Source of the DNA: Fodinisporobacter ferrooxydans
Lineage (GTDB): Bacteria; Bacillota; Bacilli; Tumebacillales; MYW30-H2
Direction: 5' to 3'
DNA length: 64,000 nucleotides
Assembly (NCBI RefSeq): GCF_022818495.1
Contig: NZ_CP089291.1
Location: forward strand, 1,706,501-1,770,500
Shown here piece after piece: positions 46,190 through 54,916 of the stretch. Position 1 is the stretch's first letter; the number at the start of each line of letters is the position of its first letter. The position numbers and the translations under genes were made by a program. The notes under the pieces were generated by a model. It worked only from the letters and a program-made list of their open reading frames with translations. It had not been told where the DNA came from and searched no databases.

Positions 46190-46921
46190 TTATTTTTTAT
46201 ACATCTGTTCAATAATTTCCAAAGCGGTATCGACATTTGATAAATGTGTAACAATCAATTTCTCGGCAGTTACTTCGTCTGTCGCCAGAATGGCATGGTA
46301 GATGCCTTTATGTTCTTCTAACAGTCGCTGTGGTCCGCCGGGTATTTGGTATAATTTGGTCCGATTTGCTTTTAAGGATGCTTGAATCGTTTCAGCAATG
46401 GAATCCATCAATGTAAGAAGAAACGGATTTTTGGATGCGGCAGCAATTGTATAGTGAAATTCCCAGTCGGCTTTTTCTCCCAAAACGGCCGAATTCAAGT
46501 CTTTTTCCATATTATTCAATATACTGCCCATCATTTCCAAATCTTCTTTTGTTCGTCTTCTGGCGGCTAGTTTTGCACTGCCGGCTTCAATAATTTTCCG
46601 CAATTCCAAGAGACTGCGAATGTCTTCTTTGCTGAGAAAATTCACTTGATCGAGGGCTCTTGTTATTTCACTAACGATCTCGTTGGGATCAAATTGTTCC
46701 ACATACGTACCGCTTCCTTGCTTGATCGTAATCAACCCCATCGCTTTTAATGCAGATAATGCTTCGCGAACGGCTGCTTGACCAACGGCGAATTGATTGC
46801 TCAATTCACGCACGGAAGGCAAGCGGGAGCCGGGAGGAAATTTGCCGTTTTGTATCGCAGATTTCAATTGTTCAACGATTTCTTCATAATTTTTTTTTGC
46901 TTTTACAGGCATCAAATCCAT
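46190..46921 (-). CDS. lutR: GntR/FadR-family regulator LutR-like
   Basis: A 243-residue regulator: N-terminal winged helix (S-R-L-P-S-V-R-E-L-S-N-Q-F-A-V-G, then I-T-I-K-Q-G-S-G-T-Y-V) and a helical FadR-type ligand domain (E-I-R/K-x-I-I-E-A-G, W-E-F-H-Y-T-I-A-A-A). It sits 18 bases before glcD and heads the lactate operon. In Bacillus, LutR represses lutABC and lactate permease and is released by lactate. Two TCATC-N-GATGA-type sites in the divergent region fit this. Start ATG 46921 with AGAGGAG. Confidence 0.9.
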   Translation of the reverse strand: MDLMPVKAKKNYEEIVEQLKSAIQNGKFPPGSRLPSVRELSNQFAVGQAAVREALSALKAMGLITIKQGSGTYVEQFDPNEIVSEITRALDQVNFLSKEDIRSLLELRKIIEAGSAKLAARRRTKEDLEMMGSILNNMEKDLNSAVLGEKADWEFHYTIAAASKNPFLLTLMDSIAETIQASLKANRTKLYQIPGGPQRLLEEHKGIYHAILATDEVTAEKLIVTHLSNVDTALEIIEQMYKK

Positions 46922-47200
46922 ACTTTCGAACTCCTCTCCGGCAAACCGGAAATCTGTATCGTAATGTATCGTAACTCTAAATAATAGAAGCAGCGGACGA
47001 TTATACCTTCGCAGCTCTGATTTCTAGTTGTACAGTTATCATTCAGGTACGGTACTAAAGCGATTACATAAAGGAAATTATCGAGAAAATACCGCTAAGA
47101 AAGCACGACAAATCCCTATGTATCGTTTTTTTTATTGTACATGAGAAATCGAAAGAATGGAATTTTCCTGTAATGTGAAACTGTTACAAAGTTTTAAAGT

Positions 47201-47211
47201 CATCAGGTGAC
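47201..47211. promoter_or_regulatory. LutR-type operator 1
   Basis: TCATCAGGTGA, one mismatch from TCATC-N-GATGA, inside the larger palindrome AAGTCA-N5-TGACTT. It lies 280 bases upstream of the lutR start, so it may act on the lutR operon or loop with operator 2. Confidence 0.6.
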
Positions 47212-47429
47212 TTAATACATACGATAGGAGTTTTTTGTATGATATGTCAAGTGGTAAATGTCATGTATAAAAATAAAAAACCGGCCTTAAATTCAAAAAA
47301 TCAGCAAATTCCCAACAAAATATTGAGGAATATTCAAGTTGGCCAAACGGAAGCGAGAAGTTTCGCAAGCTTATTTTTACAGTTTTTGAATTTCGTTACA
47401 CAATTTCGGAAGTTGTGTTAAAAAATTTC

Positions 47430-47459
47430 TTGACGATATTTGTCGATCTGTACTATGAT
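47430..47459 (+). promoter_or_regulatory. promoter of lctP
   Basis: TTGACG (47430-47435), 18-base spacer, TATGAT (47454-47459). The LutR-type site begins 13 bases downstream of the -10 box, so repressor bound there would block transcription start. Confidence 0.75.
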
Positions 47460-47471
47460 CTAGGTGTCAAA

Positions 47472-47482
47472 TCATCTGATGA
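47472..47482. promoter_or_regulatory. LutR-type operator 2
   Basis: TCATCTGATGA, an exact match to the TCATC-N-GATGA pattern known for LutR of Bacillus subtilis. Position around +1 of the lctP promoter fits repression. Confidence 0.75.
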
Positions 47483-47671
47483 CTTTATAACTGTATGCTT
47501 GGCGGAACGAATTCTTGTGAGAAGAATTTTTTTGCAAGAGAAAGAAAACGCTGCCATGTTCGGCGTTGCTGCTTGCAAATGAGTCGGCAAACGAAAGGAA
47601 TGTTTTTGAGTTTATAATCGGTCATCAGAAATCCGCTCAAGTTGAATGAGCGAAAGAAAGGGGTCAATTCC

Positions 47672-49357
47672 ATGACATGGACGCAAGGGTATGCTCCGGT
47701 CGGCGGAAGCATATGGTTGTCTGCTTTATTTGCAGTGGTTCCGATTTTGTATTTTTTATGGGCGCTTGGAATGAAAGGCATGAAAGGCCATGTGGCCGCA
47801 TTAACAACCGTTGTTCTGGCAATTCTGGATGCAATCGCCATTTTTCATTTCCCTGTAGGGAAAGCGGTATCATCTACTTTATACGGAATGGTTACAGGGT
47901 TATGGCCGATTGGCTGGATTGTGGTAACTTCTGTGCTTGTGTATAACATTACAGTGAAGACTGGTCATTTTGATGTGATTCGTCAGTCTATCAGCGGTCT
48001 GACAGATGATCGGCGAATTCAAATGTTATTGATTGCATTCTGCTTTGGTGCTTTTTTGGAAGGTGCGGCAGGTTTTGGCGCACCTGTTGCGATTGCAGGA
48101 GCGATGCTTGTTGGATTAGGATTCAGTCCGCTCTATGCAGCCGGTCTATGTTTGATTGCAGATACGGCTCCGGTGGCATTTGGCGGACTCGGGATTCCGG
48201 TGACGGCGATGGCGGGTGTAACTCATGCCAATCCATTGCTTTTGAGCCAAGTCATCGGCCGGCAATTGCCGTTGCTTTCTCTGTTTTTGCCTTTCTTGCT
48301 CGTCATCATTATGTCAGGTTGGAAAGGATTGAAGGAAGTATTTCCAGCAGCTCTGACTGCCGGTGCATCATTTGCGATTGTACAATTTTTGACATCCAAT
48401 TACCTTGGCCCACAACTTCCTGACGTGTTGTCTGCAATAGTTTCCTTGCTGAGCCTGGTCATCTTGTTGAAATTCTGGAAACCAAAAACTACGTTCCGTT
48501 TTGCACATGAAGCGGGACAGGCAGAAGCTGCAGCGAGTGTGGCAGCACATGATTTGCACGGAAAGGCGAATGCGAAGGGATCGACAGCGAAACATACGGC
48601 GGGTGAAGTATTTCAGGCTTGGCTGCCATATATTGTTTTAACAATCGTTTTGATCATCTGGACACTCCCAGGCGTGAAAAAAGAGTTGGCGAATTTCACT
48701 CATGTATTCCACTTCCCCGGATTGGACAATGAAATCTTGAAAGTGGCTCCAATTGCTGCAAAACCGACAAAAATGCCGGCGCTCTATACGTTTGATATTT
48801 TCGCGGCGACAGGCACTGCAATTTTCTTGACTGCAGTTATTACAAAGTTTATTACCGGGATGTCAACAAAAGACTTTTTCAAAACAATTGGCGAAACACT
48901 GAACCAACTGAAGTATCCATTGTTGACAATTGCACTTGTCGTTGGTTACGGACAATTGACAAACTATTCCGGCATGAGTGGAACAATGGCGTTGGCATTG
49001 GCAAAAACAGGTTTTTTGTTCCCGTTCTTTGCACCGCTTTTGGGATGGATCGGCGTCTTCCTGACAGGCAGCGACACGTCATCCAACTTGCTGTTCGGCA
49101 ATTTGCAACAACTGACAGCCCAACAATTGCACATCAATCAGTATTTGACGATGGGCGCCAACTCTTCAGGCGGAGTGGTAGGAAAAATGATTTCACCGCA
49201 ATCCATAGCTGTCGGCGCATCTGCCACAGGGCTTGTCGGCAAAGAAGGACAATTATACCGTTTCACATTGAAATATAGTATCTTGCTGCTGGCGGTCATC
49301 GCTGTTATCACGTTCTTGCAAGCGTATGTAGTACCTGGCATGATTCCAGGGAAATAA
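47672..49357 (+). CDS. lctP: L-lactate permease
   Basis: A 561-residue LctP-family transporter with about 13 membrane helices that takes up lactate with protons. Typical segments: G-A-F-L-E-G-A-A-G-F-G-A-P-V-A-I and the C-terminal G-V-F-L-T-G-S-D-T-S-S-N-L-L-F-G. A hydrophilic loop (around residues 280-310) is rich in Ala and Lys. ATG at 47672 follows AAAGGGG; the in-frame ATG at 47642 has no site. Divergent to lutR-glcDF-lutABC, so uptake and oxidation are controlled together. Confidence 0.95.
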   Translation: MTWTQGYAPVGGSIWLSALFAVVPILYFLWALGMKGMKGHVAALTTVVLAILDAIAIFHFPVGKAVSSTLYGMVTGLWPIGWIVVTSVLVYNITVKTGHFDVIRQSISGLTDDRRIQMLLIAFCFGAFLEGAAGFGAPVAIAGAMLVGLGFSPLYAAGLCLIADTAPVAFGGLGIPVTAMAGVTHANPLLLSQVIGRQLPLLSLFLPFLLVIIMSGWKGLKEVFPAALTAGASFAIVQFLTSNYLGPQLPDVLSAIVSLLSLVILLKFWKPKTTFRFAHEAGQAEAAASVAAHDLHGKANAKGSTAKHTAGEVFQAWLPYIVLTIVLIIWTLPGVKKELANFTHVFHFPGLDNEILKVAPIAAKPTKMPALYTFDIFAATGTAIFLTAVITKFITGMSTKDFFKTIGETLNQLKYPLLTIALVVGYGQLTNYSGMSGTMALALAKTGFLFPFFAPLLGWIGVFLTGSDTSSNLLFGNLQQLTAQQLHINQYLTMGANSSGGVVGKMISPQSIAVGASATGLVGKEGQLYRFTLKYSILLLAVIAVITFLQAYVVPGMIPGK

Positions 49358-49452
49358 AGCAGTCATTTTGATTATCGGCAGTTTTATGAACGAAGCTCAA
49401 TAAATCGTTGCTTGATGAATCGCAACTTGATGGAAAATAAGGGGATATTGAT

Positions 49453-49477
49453 AACGGGAGGACCGCCTCCCGTTTTT
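49453..49477 (+). terminator. terminator after lctP
   Basis: AACGGGAGG and CCTCCCGTTTTT form a tight GC-rich stem with a 5-base loop and a T run. Confidence 0.93.
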
Positions 49478-49481
49478 CCAT

Positions 49482-49559
49482 CTTAACCACTTTTTGTACG
49501 AAAATAACATTTTCATGTGATGCGGTGGCTGAAAGGCCACGTAAGGTTTGAACACGCAC
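49482..49559 (+). repeat. MITE-related repeat, family C (78 bp)
   Basis: Starts CTTAACCACTTTTTGTACGA, ends GTTTGAACACGCAC, colinear with the 97-bp copy at 15717-15813 but without its internal duplication. The stop codon of the next minus-strand gene starts 1 base after it. Confidence 0.6.
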
Positions 49560-49865
49560 TTAAAAGAAGAATCCTGCGCCAAATCCTCCAAACGGATACA
49601 TCCCAAACATCCCGCCAAACGGTAAAAACATGCCTGCACCGAAAAAGACTTGTTCAAATTCAACTTGTTCTGTATCTGTTTTGTAATTTTCTATTGTTAA
49701 GTTTTGCTCTTCAACGTTCGTTCCGTTAGCTAAGCGAACCGCATTTCCCAGCATAATCCCATCAGGTAAAACGTGTGTGACAACACCACGGTGCCAACCG
49801 TAAACGGAATGCACATGAACCATTCTCCCCAAATGTTGTCTTGCCATTACAGCTGTCACAGCCAT
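49560..49865 (-). CDS. unknown protein with Gly/Phe-rich C-terminus (101 aa)
   Basis: A 101-residue protein. The first 60 residues look like a small beta-barrel (G-R-M-V-H-V-H-S-V-Y-G-W-H-R-G-V-V-T), and the last 25 are low-complexity (F-F-G-A-G-M-F-L-P-F-G-G-M-F-G-M). Glycine/aromatic tails are frequent in spore coat proteins. GGAGGGG precedes the ATG. No family recognised; a coat role is speculation. Confidence 0.6.
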   Translation of the reverse strand: MAVTAVMARQHLGRMVHVHSVYGWHRGVVTHVLPDGIMLGNAVRLANGTNVEEQNLTIENYKTDTEQVEFEQVFFGAGMFLPFGGMFGMYPFGGFGAGFFF

Positions 49866-50056
49866 TGGGAGCCCCTCCTTCTATCCAAATATAGAATTAG
49901 CATACGTGGGATGGTTGTTTATTTCTTGTATGTTTGGCTATAAATTTAGGATTTTTCACACAATAGGCATGTTATAGTACAGTTTTGTTTTATTTCAATT
50001 GTTATAAATATTTAAAACAATCACAAATTATTCAAAAAATCAGGGTTTTCCCTGAC

Positions 50057-50084
50057 TTACAATCCCAATTTCTCATTCTATAAT
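50057..50084 (+). promoter_or_regulatory. candidate promoter for the ferredoxin oxidoreductase genes
   Basis: TTACAA (50057-50062), 16-base spacer, TATAAT (50079-50084), 55 bases before the first start codon. Confidence 0.6.
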
Positions 50085-50138
50085 GAGGAAAAGATTTAGA
50101 GGTAGGGGGAATTTTTATTATGAAGGTGAGGGATTGTC

Positions 50139-51143
50139 ATGAAAACGAAAACGTTGCTTACGAAGACGAATCGTTTAGGTTTATTTGAGATACGGATGGA
50201 GTCCATTGGCGGGTTAGGAGCCAATCTGGCGGGGAAAATGTTGGCCGAGGCAGGTGTTTTGCATCTTGGCCTCAATGGTTCCAATTTTTCTTCCTATGGC
50301 TCCGAGAAAAAAGGCTCGGCTGTTACATCCTTTGTCCGTTTTGCAAATCCGGAAACGACCATACGGGCAGCATCGCCTGTCGATGAGCCACATGTGGTTG
50401 CCATTTTCCACGAAGCACTTTTCAAAACACAAGATTGTTTGTCAGGATTGCAAGAAGACGGGATTTTATTAGTAAATACTGTAAAATCACCGGATGAGAT
50501 TCGAGTATTGACAGGATTGCAGACAGGAACGATTGTTTGTATCGATGCATTAGGAATTGCCGTTCAAGAAAAAACGAGAATAAATACGGCAATGCTGGGC
50601 GCGCTCTGCCATATTGTTGATTTTATCGACCCGGAAGCGGTTAAAAAAGTGATTCAAGATACATTCAGCAAAAAATATCCGGCTCTGGTCGAGTCGAATA
50701 TTCGCACATTTGATCGCGGGTGTCATGAATTGACTGTACAGACATATACAGAACCGGATTTCAATATCGAGCGGCGTGTGTTTGCAACACAAACACTTGG
50801 GTATAAAACACAAACCATCGGCGGCATAATCGTAAATCCGGGAAATTCCATGTTTAAAAACTTGAGCGCTTCCCGCCAAGGATTTTTGCCTGCTTTCAAC
50901 GCAGATACCTGCATTCATTGTGCGGCATGTGATCAAGTTTGCCCGGATTTGTGTTTTGTATGGGAACAGCGGACAGATGAGAAGGGACGTGCGTTTCAAT
51001 TTCTTAAAGGCATTGATTATCAATACTGCAAAGGCTGCATGAAGTGTGTCGTCGCATGTCCGACTGATGCCCTTGCGAAAGTTCGGGAATCGGAACGGTA
51101 TGCGGAAGAACATCAAACCAAACATGTATTTCAGTTGCTGTAA
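50139..51143 (+). CDS. 2-oxoacid:ferredoxin oxidoreductase, fused gamma-delta subunit
   Basis: A 334-residue protein. Residues 15-195 form the gamma (pyruvate/ketoisovalerate family) domain with I-G-G-L-G-A-N-L-A-G-K and Y-G-S-E-K-K-G-S-A-V; the C-terminal 90 residues are a 2[4Fe-4S] ferredoxin (C-I-H-C-A-A-C-D-Q-V-C-P and C-K-G-C-M-K-C-V-V-A-C-P). In the complex it couples acyl-CoA formation to reduction of ferredoxin. The partner alpha-beta fusion is encoded 78 bases downstream. ATG at 50139 has GAAGGTGAGGG before it. Confidence 0.88.
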   Translation: MKTKTLLTKTNRLGLFEIRMESIGGLGANLAGKMLAEAGVLHLGLNGSNFSSYGSEKKGSAVTSFVRFANPETTIRAASPVDEPHVVAIFHEALFKTQDCLSGLQEDGILLVNTVKSPDEIRVLTGLQTGTIVCIDALGIAVQEKTRINTAMLGALCHIVDFIDPEAVKKVIQDTFSKKYPALVESNIRTFDRGCHELTVQTYTEPDFNIERRVFATQTLGYKTQTIGGIIVNPGNSMFKNLSASRQGFLPAFNADTCIHCAACDQVCPDLCFVWEQRTDEKGRAFQFLKGIDYQYCKGCMKCVVACPTDALAKVRESERYAEEHQTKHVFQLL

Positions 51144-51221
51144 AAGCGGATGCAGAATCGATTCGATTGACGATGCAGTCTATGATGAAGCCCCAACTAT
51201 GGCGTGAAGGGATGAGGAGTT

Positions 51222-53528
51222 ATGGCAATTCTTGAAAGCAATCTTACATCAGACGGGTCAGTAGAGAATCAAACGGGTGTATACGAGCAGACGACAGATT
51301 TTCGCTCTGGCAACGAAATGGCGGCAAGAGCAGCAGCTCAAATTAATTATCATTTGATGGGTTTTTATCCGATTACACCTTCAACGGAAATTGCGGAGTA
51401 TCTCGATGAGATGAAAGTGGAAGGCGAACATGATATCGTCATGGTGCCTGCGGATGGGGAACACGGTGCCGCAGGTGTGTGTTATGGCGCGGCTGTCGCA
51501 GGAGGACGAGTATTTAACGCGACTTCAGCTAACGGATTCTTGTATATGTTGGAACAATTGCCAGTGCAATCGGGAACGCGTTTTCCCATGGTGCTCAACC
51601 TCGTTACCCGTTCCGTATCTGGTCCGCTGGATATTCGCGGCGATCATTCGGACTTGTATTACGGCTTAAATGTCGGTTGGCCAATCTTACTGGCAAAAGA
51701 ACCGCAAGCTGTTTATGATATGAACATCATTGCATTGCGTCTTGCCGAGCATAAAGATATCCGTTTGCCTGTCATCGTGGCGTCTGACGGCTTCTTTACA
51801 TCACACCAAAAGCGCAGGGTTCAGTATTTTTCCAGTCGGGAAGCGGTGCAAAGATTTGTCGGTGAAATGCCGAACGGATACCTGCATGCGTTGGATGTCA
51901 ATCATCCGATTACAATCGGGCCATATATGAACGACCCGGACTATATCAATAATAAATTTCAGCAATCCAATGCGATGTTTGAAGCGGAGCGGGTATTTGC
52001 CGAACTGACGGAAGAGTATGCGAAAATCTCCGGGCGCAAATACGAAGTACTGGATTTATACCAAATGGAAGATGCGGAAATCGCTGTTTTCCTATTAAAT
52101 TCCGCATCGGATACAGCAAAAGATGTTGTGGACGAATTGCGGGCACAGGGCATTAAAGCGGGCGTAATTGCCCCGAATATGATCCGGCCATTTCCTGTCA
52201 AGGCGATCCAACATGCGCTGAAAGATGTGAAAGTGGTGCTTGTCGGTGAACGTGCAGAATCCTTTGGCGGTCATGGCGGCAATATGACTTTCGAAGTCAA
52301 AGCAGCGCTGCAAGAGATTCATGCGGAGACCAAGGTACTTACCCGAATTTATGGATTGGGCGGGAAAGACTTCTTTGCGAAAGATGCAGAAGCTTTTTTC
52401 CAATCCTGCATCGATGCGATGAATGGCCAGGATCTCCCGGCATTTGACTATCATGGCCATATGCCCGGCAATACGGAAGCGATGCCGCAGCAATTGTTGC
52501 AACCATTGACAAAAGAACAGACAACAGGTTTCGTATCGGTTGAAAAAGATGAACAAACAGGCCAGCTAAAGGTAAAAGTGCCGCCCCTGCGAGCATTGAC
52601 CGCAAAAGCGCGGCGGTTGGCACCCGGACATGGCGCATGCCCAGGCTGCGGGATTTTCCCTGGCGTTGAGACATTTTTGCGGGGAATTGAAGGGGACGTT
52701 GTCGTTTTGTATCAGACGGGTTGTGCAATGGTTACGACGACCGGTTATCCATATTCATCGCATAAAGTCACGTATATCCACAATCTTTTCCAAAATGGCG
52801 CCGCCACATTATCGGGAACCGTGGAAATGTTCCACGAGCGGAAACGCCGCGGAGAAATTGAAATCGGCGATGATATTACGTTTGTCATGGTGACCGGGGA
52901 CGGCGGCATGGATATCGGCATGGGGCCTGCCATTGGCGCCGCATTGCGAAATCACAAGATGATTATTCTGGAATATGACAATGAGGGGTATATGAACACA
53001 GGCGCCCAATTGTCGTATTCCACACCTTTAGGCCATATGACTGCGACATCCAATGTGGGAGGCCAATCGAGCGGAAAGTCGTTCCATCATAAAGACACGC
53101 CGCAACTGATGGCAGCGACGAATATTCCGTACGTTTTCACAGGAACGGAAGCGTTCGCCCAGGATTTGATCAAAAAAGCGGCAAAGGCGCAATGGTATGC
53201 CAAACATGAGGGGCTTGCCTATGGAAAGATTCTGATCGCTTGCCCGTTGAACTGGAAAGCGGCGGACGATGCCGGGAATACGATTGTCGGCGCTGCTGTG
53301 AACAGTTGTTTTTTCCCGCTATACGAGGTGGAAAACGGGATCACGACAATTACGTACAATCCGGAAGAAAAGAATAAGCGTGTGCCCGCAAGCGAATGGT
53401 TAAAACTCATGGGCAAAACCAAACATCTGTTAAAACCGGAGTATGAAACGCAACTGAAACGCTTTGAGGAAGAAGTGGAGCGCCGTTGGGTACGACTCAA
53501 AGCGAAACATGAGAATCCGTATTTGTAA
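51222..53528 (+). CDS. 2-oxoacid:ferredoxin oxidoreductase, fused alpha-beta subunit
   Basis: A 768-residue protein joining the alpha subunit (N-terminal about 410 residues; G-N-E-M-A-A-R-A-A-A, Y-P-I-T-P-S-T-E, G-P-L-D-I-R-G-D-H-S-D) and the thiamine-diphosphate-binding beta subunit. The beta part (from about residue 460) has G-H-G-A-C-P-G-C-G-I-F and V-T-G-D-G-G-M-D-I-G. With the gamma-delta protein it makes a two-gene enzyme. Pyruvate is the likely substrate because lactate oxidation genes adjoin, but a broader oxoacid is possible. Acetyl-CoA, CO2 and reduced ferredoxin would be produced. Confidence 0.88.
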   Translation: MAILESNLTSDGSVENQTGVYEQTTDFRSGNEMAARAAAQINYHLMGFYPITPSTEIAEYLDEMKVEGEHDIVMVPADGEHGAAGVCYGAAVAGGRVFNATSANGFLYMLEQLPVQSGTRFPMVLNLVTRSVSGPLDIRGDHSDLYYGLNVGWPILLAKEPQAVYDMNIIALRLAEHKDIRLPVIVASDGFFTSHQKRRVQYFSSREAVQRFVGEMPNGYLHALDVNHPITIGPYMNDPDYINNKFQQSNAMFEAERVFAELTEEYAKISGRKYEVLDLYQMEDAEIAVFLLNSASDTAKDVVDELRAQGIKAGVIAPNMIRPFPVKAIQHALKDVKVVLVGERAESFGGHGGNMTFEVKAALQEIHAETKVLTRIYGLGGKDFFAKDAEAFFQSCIDAMNGQDLPAFDYHGHMPGNTEAMPQQLLQPLTKEQTTGFVSVEKDEQTGQLKVKVPPLRALTAKARRLAPGHGACPGCGIFPGVETFLRGIEGDVVVLYQTGCAMVTTTGYPYSSHKVTYIHNLFQNGAATLSGTVEMFHERKRRGEIEIGDDITFVMVTGDGGMDIGMGPAIGAALRNHKMIILEYDNEGYMNTGAQLSYSTPLGHMTATSNVGGQSSGKSFHHKDTPQLMAATNIPYVFTGTEAFAQDLIKKAAKAQWYAKHEGLAYGKILIACPLNWKAADDAGNTIVGAAVNSCFFPLYEVENGITTITYNPEEKNKRVPASEWLKLMGKTKHLLKPEYETQLKRFEEEVERRWVRLKAKHENPYL

Positions 53529-53604
53529 TTGAAAGAACCGTACGGAAAAATTGTGGAAAGAGTCGTGCAAGAAATCGTGCAAAGGGTGTGAGCGAAACAG
53601 ATGT

Positions 53605-53645
53605 GAAGCCTGTATTCCAGATGGATGCAGGCTTTATATTTTTGA
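53605..53645 (+). terminator. terminator after the ferredoxin oxidoreductase genes
   Basis: GAAGCCTG and CAGGCTT form a stem around a 15-base loop, followed by TATATTTTT. Confidence 0.65.
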
Positions 53646-53695
53646 AGTTTGCCGGCATTTCAAGTATACTCGTGGCATGGCGGAGGTGAACAATC

Positions 53696-53890
53696 ATGGC
53701 GGAAGAAAGCTTTTATCTGACATATTTGCTTGAGGACGACCGGGAAGTGGCTGCCAAATTCGACGACATCAATGATCGGGATGGCTGTCATATTTCTCTT
53801 GACATGTACAAAGTAAACTTGGGGCCGATCACGGATGAAGTGTGGGAACGAATGGTCGGGAAATTTCGTGGAGCTATAGTTTCAAAGTAA
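53696..53890 (+). CDS. unknown small acidic protein (64 aa)
   Basis: A 64-residue acidic protein: MAEESFYLTYLLEDDREVAA, then D-D-I-N-D-R-D-G-C-H-I-S-L-D. One domain, no membrane segment. The ATG has GGAGGTG 8 bases before. It converges on HemQ. Family unknown. Confidence 0.6.
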   Translation: MAEESFYLTYLLEDDREVAAKFDDINDRDGCHISLDMYKVNLGPITDEVWERMVGKFRGAIVSK

Positions 53891-53994
53891 AACTGAGTGA
53901 ACCGGGAGCGAGTACTAGAATGAGGGGAAATGGGTGGCCGTCTCGCCGGAATAACGAAGAAACCGCGACGAGGACGACCACCGAACCCGTTTCG

Positions 53995-54741
53995 TCAAAT
54001 GGAAAGAAAATCTTCCAATTGATCGTCTGGCAAGCGATTGCCGACAAAGAAGGAACCAAAGTCCCCGAATCTCGCACTCGCTTCATCAAACCGCATTTCA
54101 TACACCAGTTTTTTGAATACGATTGGATCATCCGCGAATAATGTAACTCCCCATTCCCAATCATCAAGTCCCACAGAGCCGGAAATAATTTGTGTCACTT
54201 GTCCGGCATATTTACGGCCGATCAAACCATGACTGCGCATCATTTCCCGGCGCTGCTCCATGGAAAGCATGTACCAGTTATCCGCGCCTTCCCGTTTTTT
54301 ATCCATCGGATAGAAGCAAATATGTTCTGTTTTTGGCAGCGTCGGATAGAGCCGGCCTCTTACGTAAGGATCTTGATAGGGATCTTTGCCTTCTTTATTG
54401 AGATAATTGCTCAATTCCACGACAGAAACATAGGAGTATGCGGGAATTGTACATTCTGCGAACCGCAGCTTGTTAAATGCTGTTTCCACTTCACCGACTT
54501 CTTGCAAAGTCGGGCGCATTTGGACAAAGAGTACATCTGCTTTTTGACCGACGATTGTATAGATGGCAAATGCGCCTTCCTTGTTGTCCTCGACCTGTTT
54601 GCATGCTTGGATAAAATGTTTCAATTCTTCAATCGCTGCTTGCCGGTCCGTCTCGGAAAGAGCTTTCCAAGCGGTCCAATCGATTGTGCGAAAGTCGTGT
54701 AATACAAACCAACCTTCCAGTGTATGTACAGCTTCACTCAT
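53995..54741 (-). CDS. hemQ: coproheme decarboxylase (HemQ)
   Basis: A 248-residue chlorite-dismutase-family protein. In Gram-positive bacteria it removes two propionate carboxyls of coproheme with peroxide to give haem b, the last step of the coproporphyrin pathway. Key region: [10 protein letters not shown]-x-D-N-W-Y, then [10 protein letters not shown], whose His ligates the iron, and W-E-W-G-V-T-L-F. It stands alone on the minus strand; other haem genes are not near. Confidence 0.93.
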   Translation of the reverse strand: MSEAVHTLEGWFVLHDFRTIDWTAWKALSETDRQAAIEELKHFIQACKQVEDNKEGAFAIYTIVGQKADVLFVQMRPTLQEVGEVETAFNKLRFAECTIPAYSYVSVVELSNYLNKEGKDPYQDPYVRGRLYPTLPKTEHICFYPMDKKREGADNWYMLSMEQRREMMRSHGLIGRKYAGQVTQIISGSVGLDDWEWGVTLFADDPIVFKKLVYEMRFDEASARFGDFGSFFVGNRLPDDQLEDFLSI

Positions 54742-54916
54742 TTAGAACCAACTCCTTTCACTGTATTGTATCATGTACATAAGATCCGATCGACTATTCG
54801 CTCTTTTCACCAATCCTATTTAACGGTCACTGCCAAAAAGTCAGAATTTCAAACAGGATTCCGCATTCTTTATGTGGTAATATTATTGATTGTATTGAAG
54901 AAAGGGGTTCGAATCG

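Larger units (their letters stand above)
46922..47671. other. 750-base divergent control region between lutR and lctP
   Basis: Holds two LutR-type operators (47201-47211, 47472-47482) and a promoter for lctP (47430-47459). The small frame at 47239-47421 has no ribosome binding site and is not annotated. The promoter of the lutR operon is not clear. Confidence 0.6.

Noticed and set aside
47239-47421. 60-codon frame in the lutR-lctP control region
   Set aside because: No ribosome binding site, unusual composition, and it lies between the two operator candidates.
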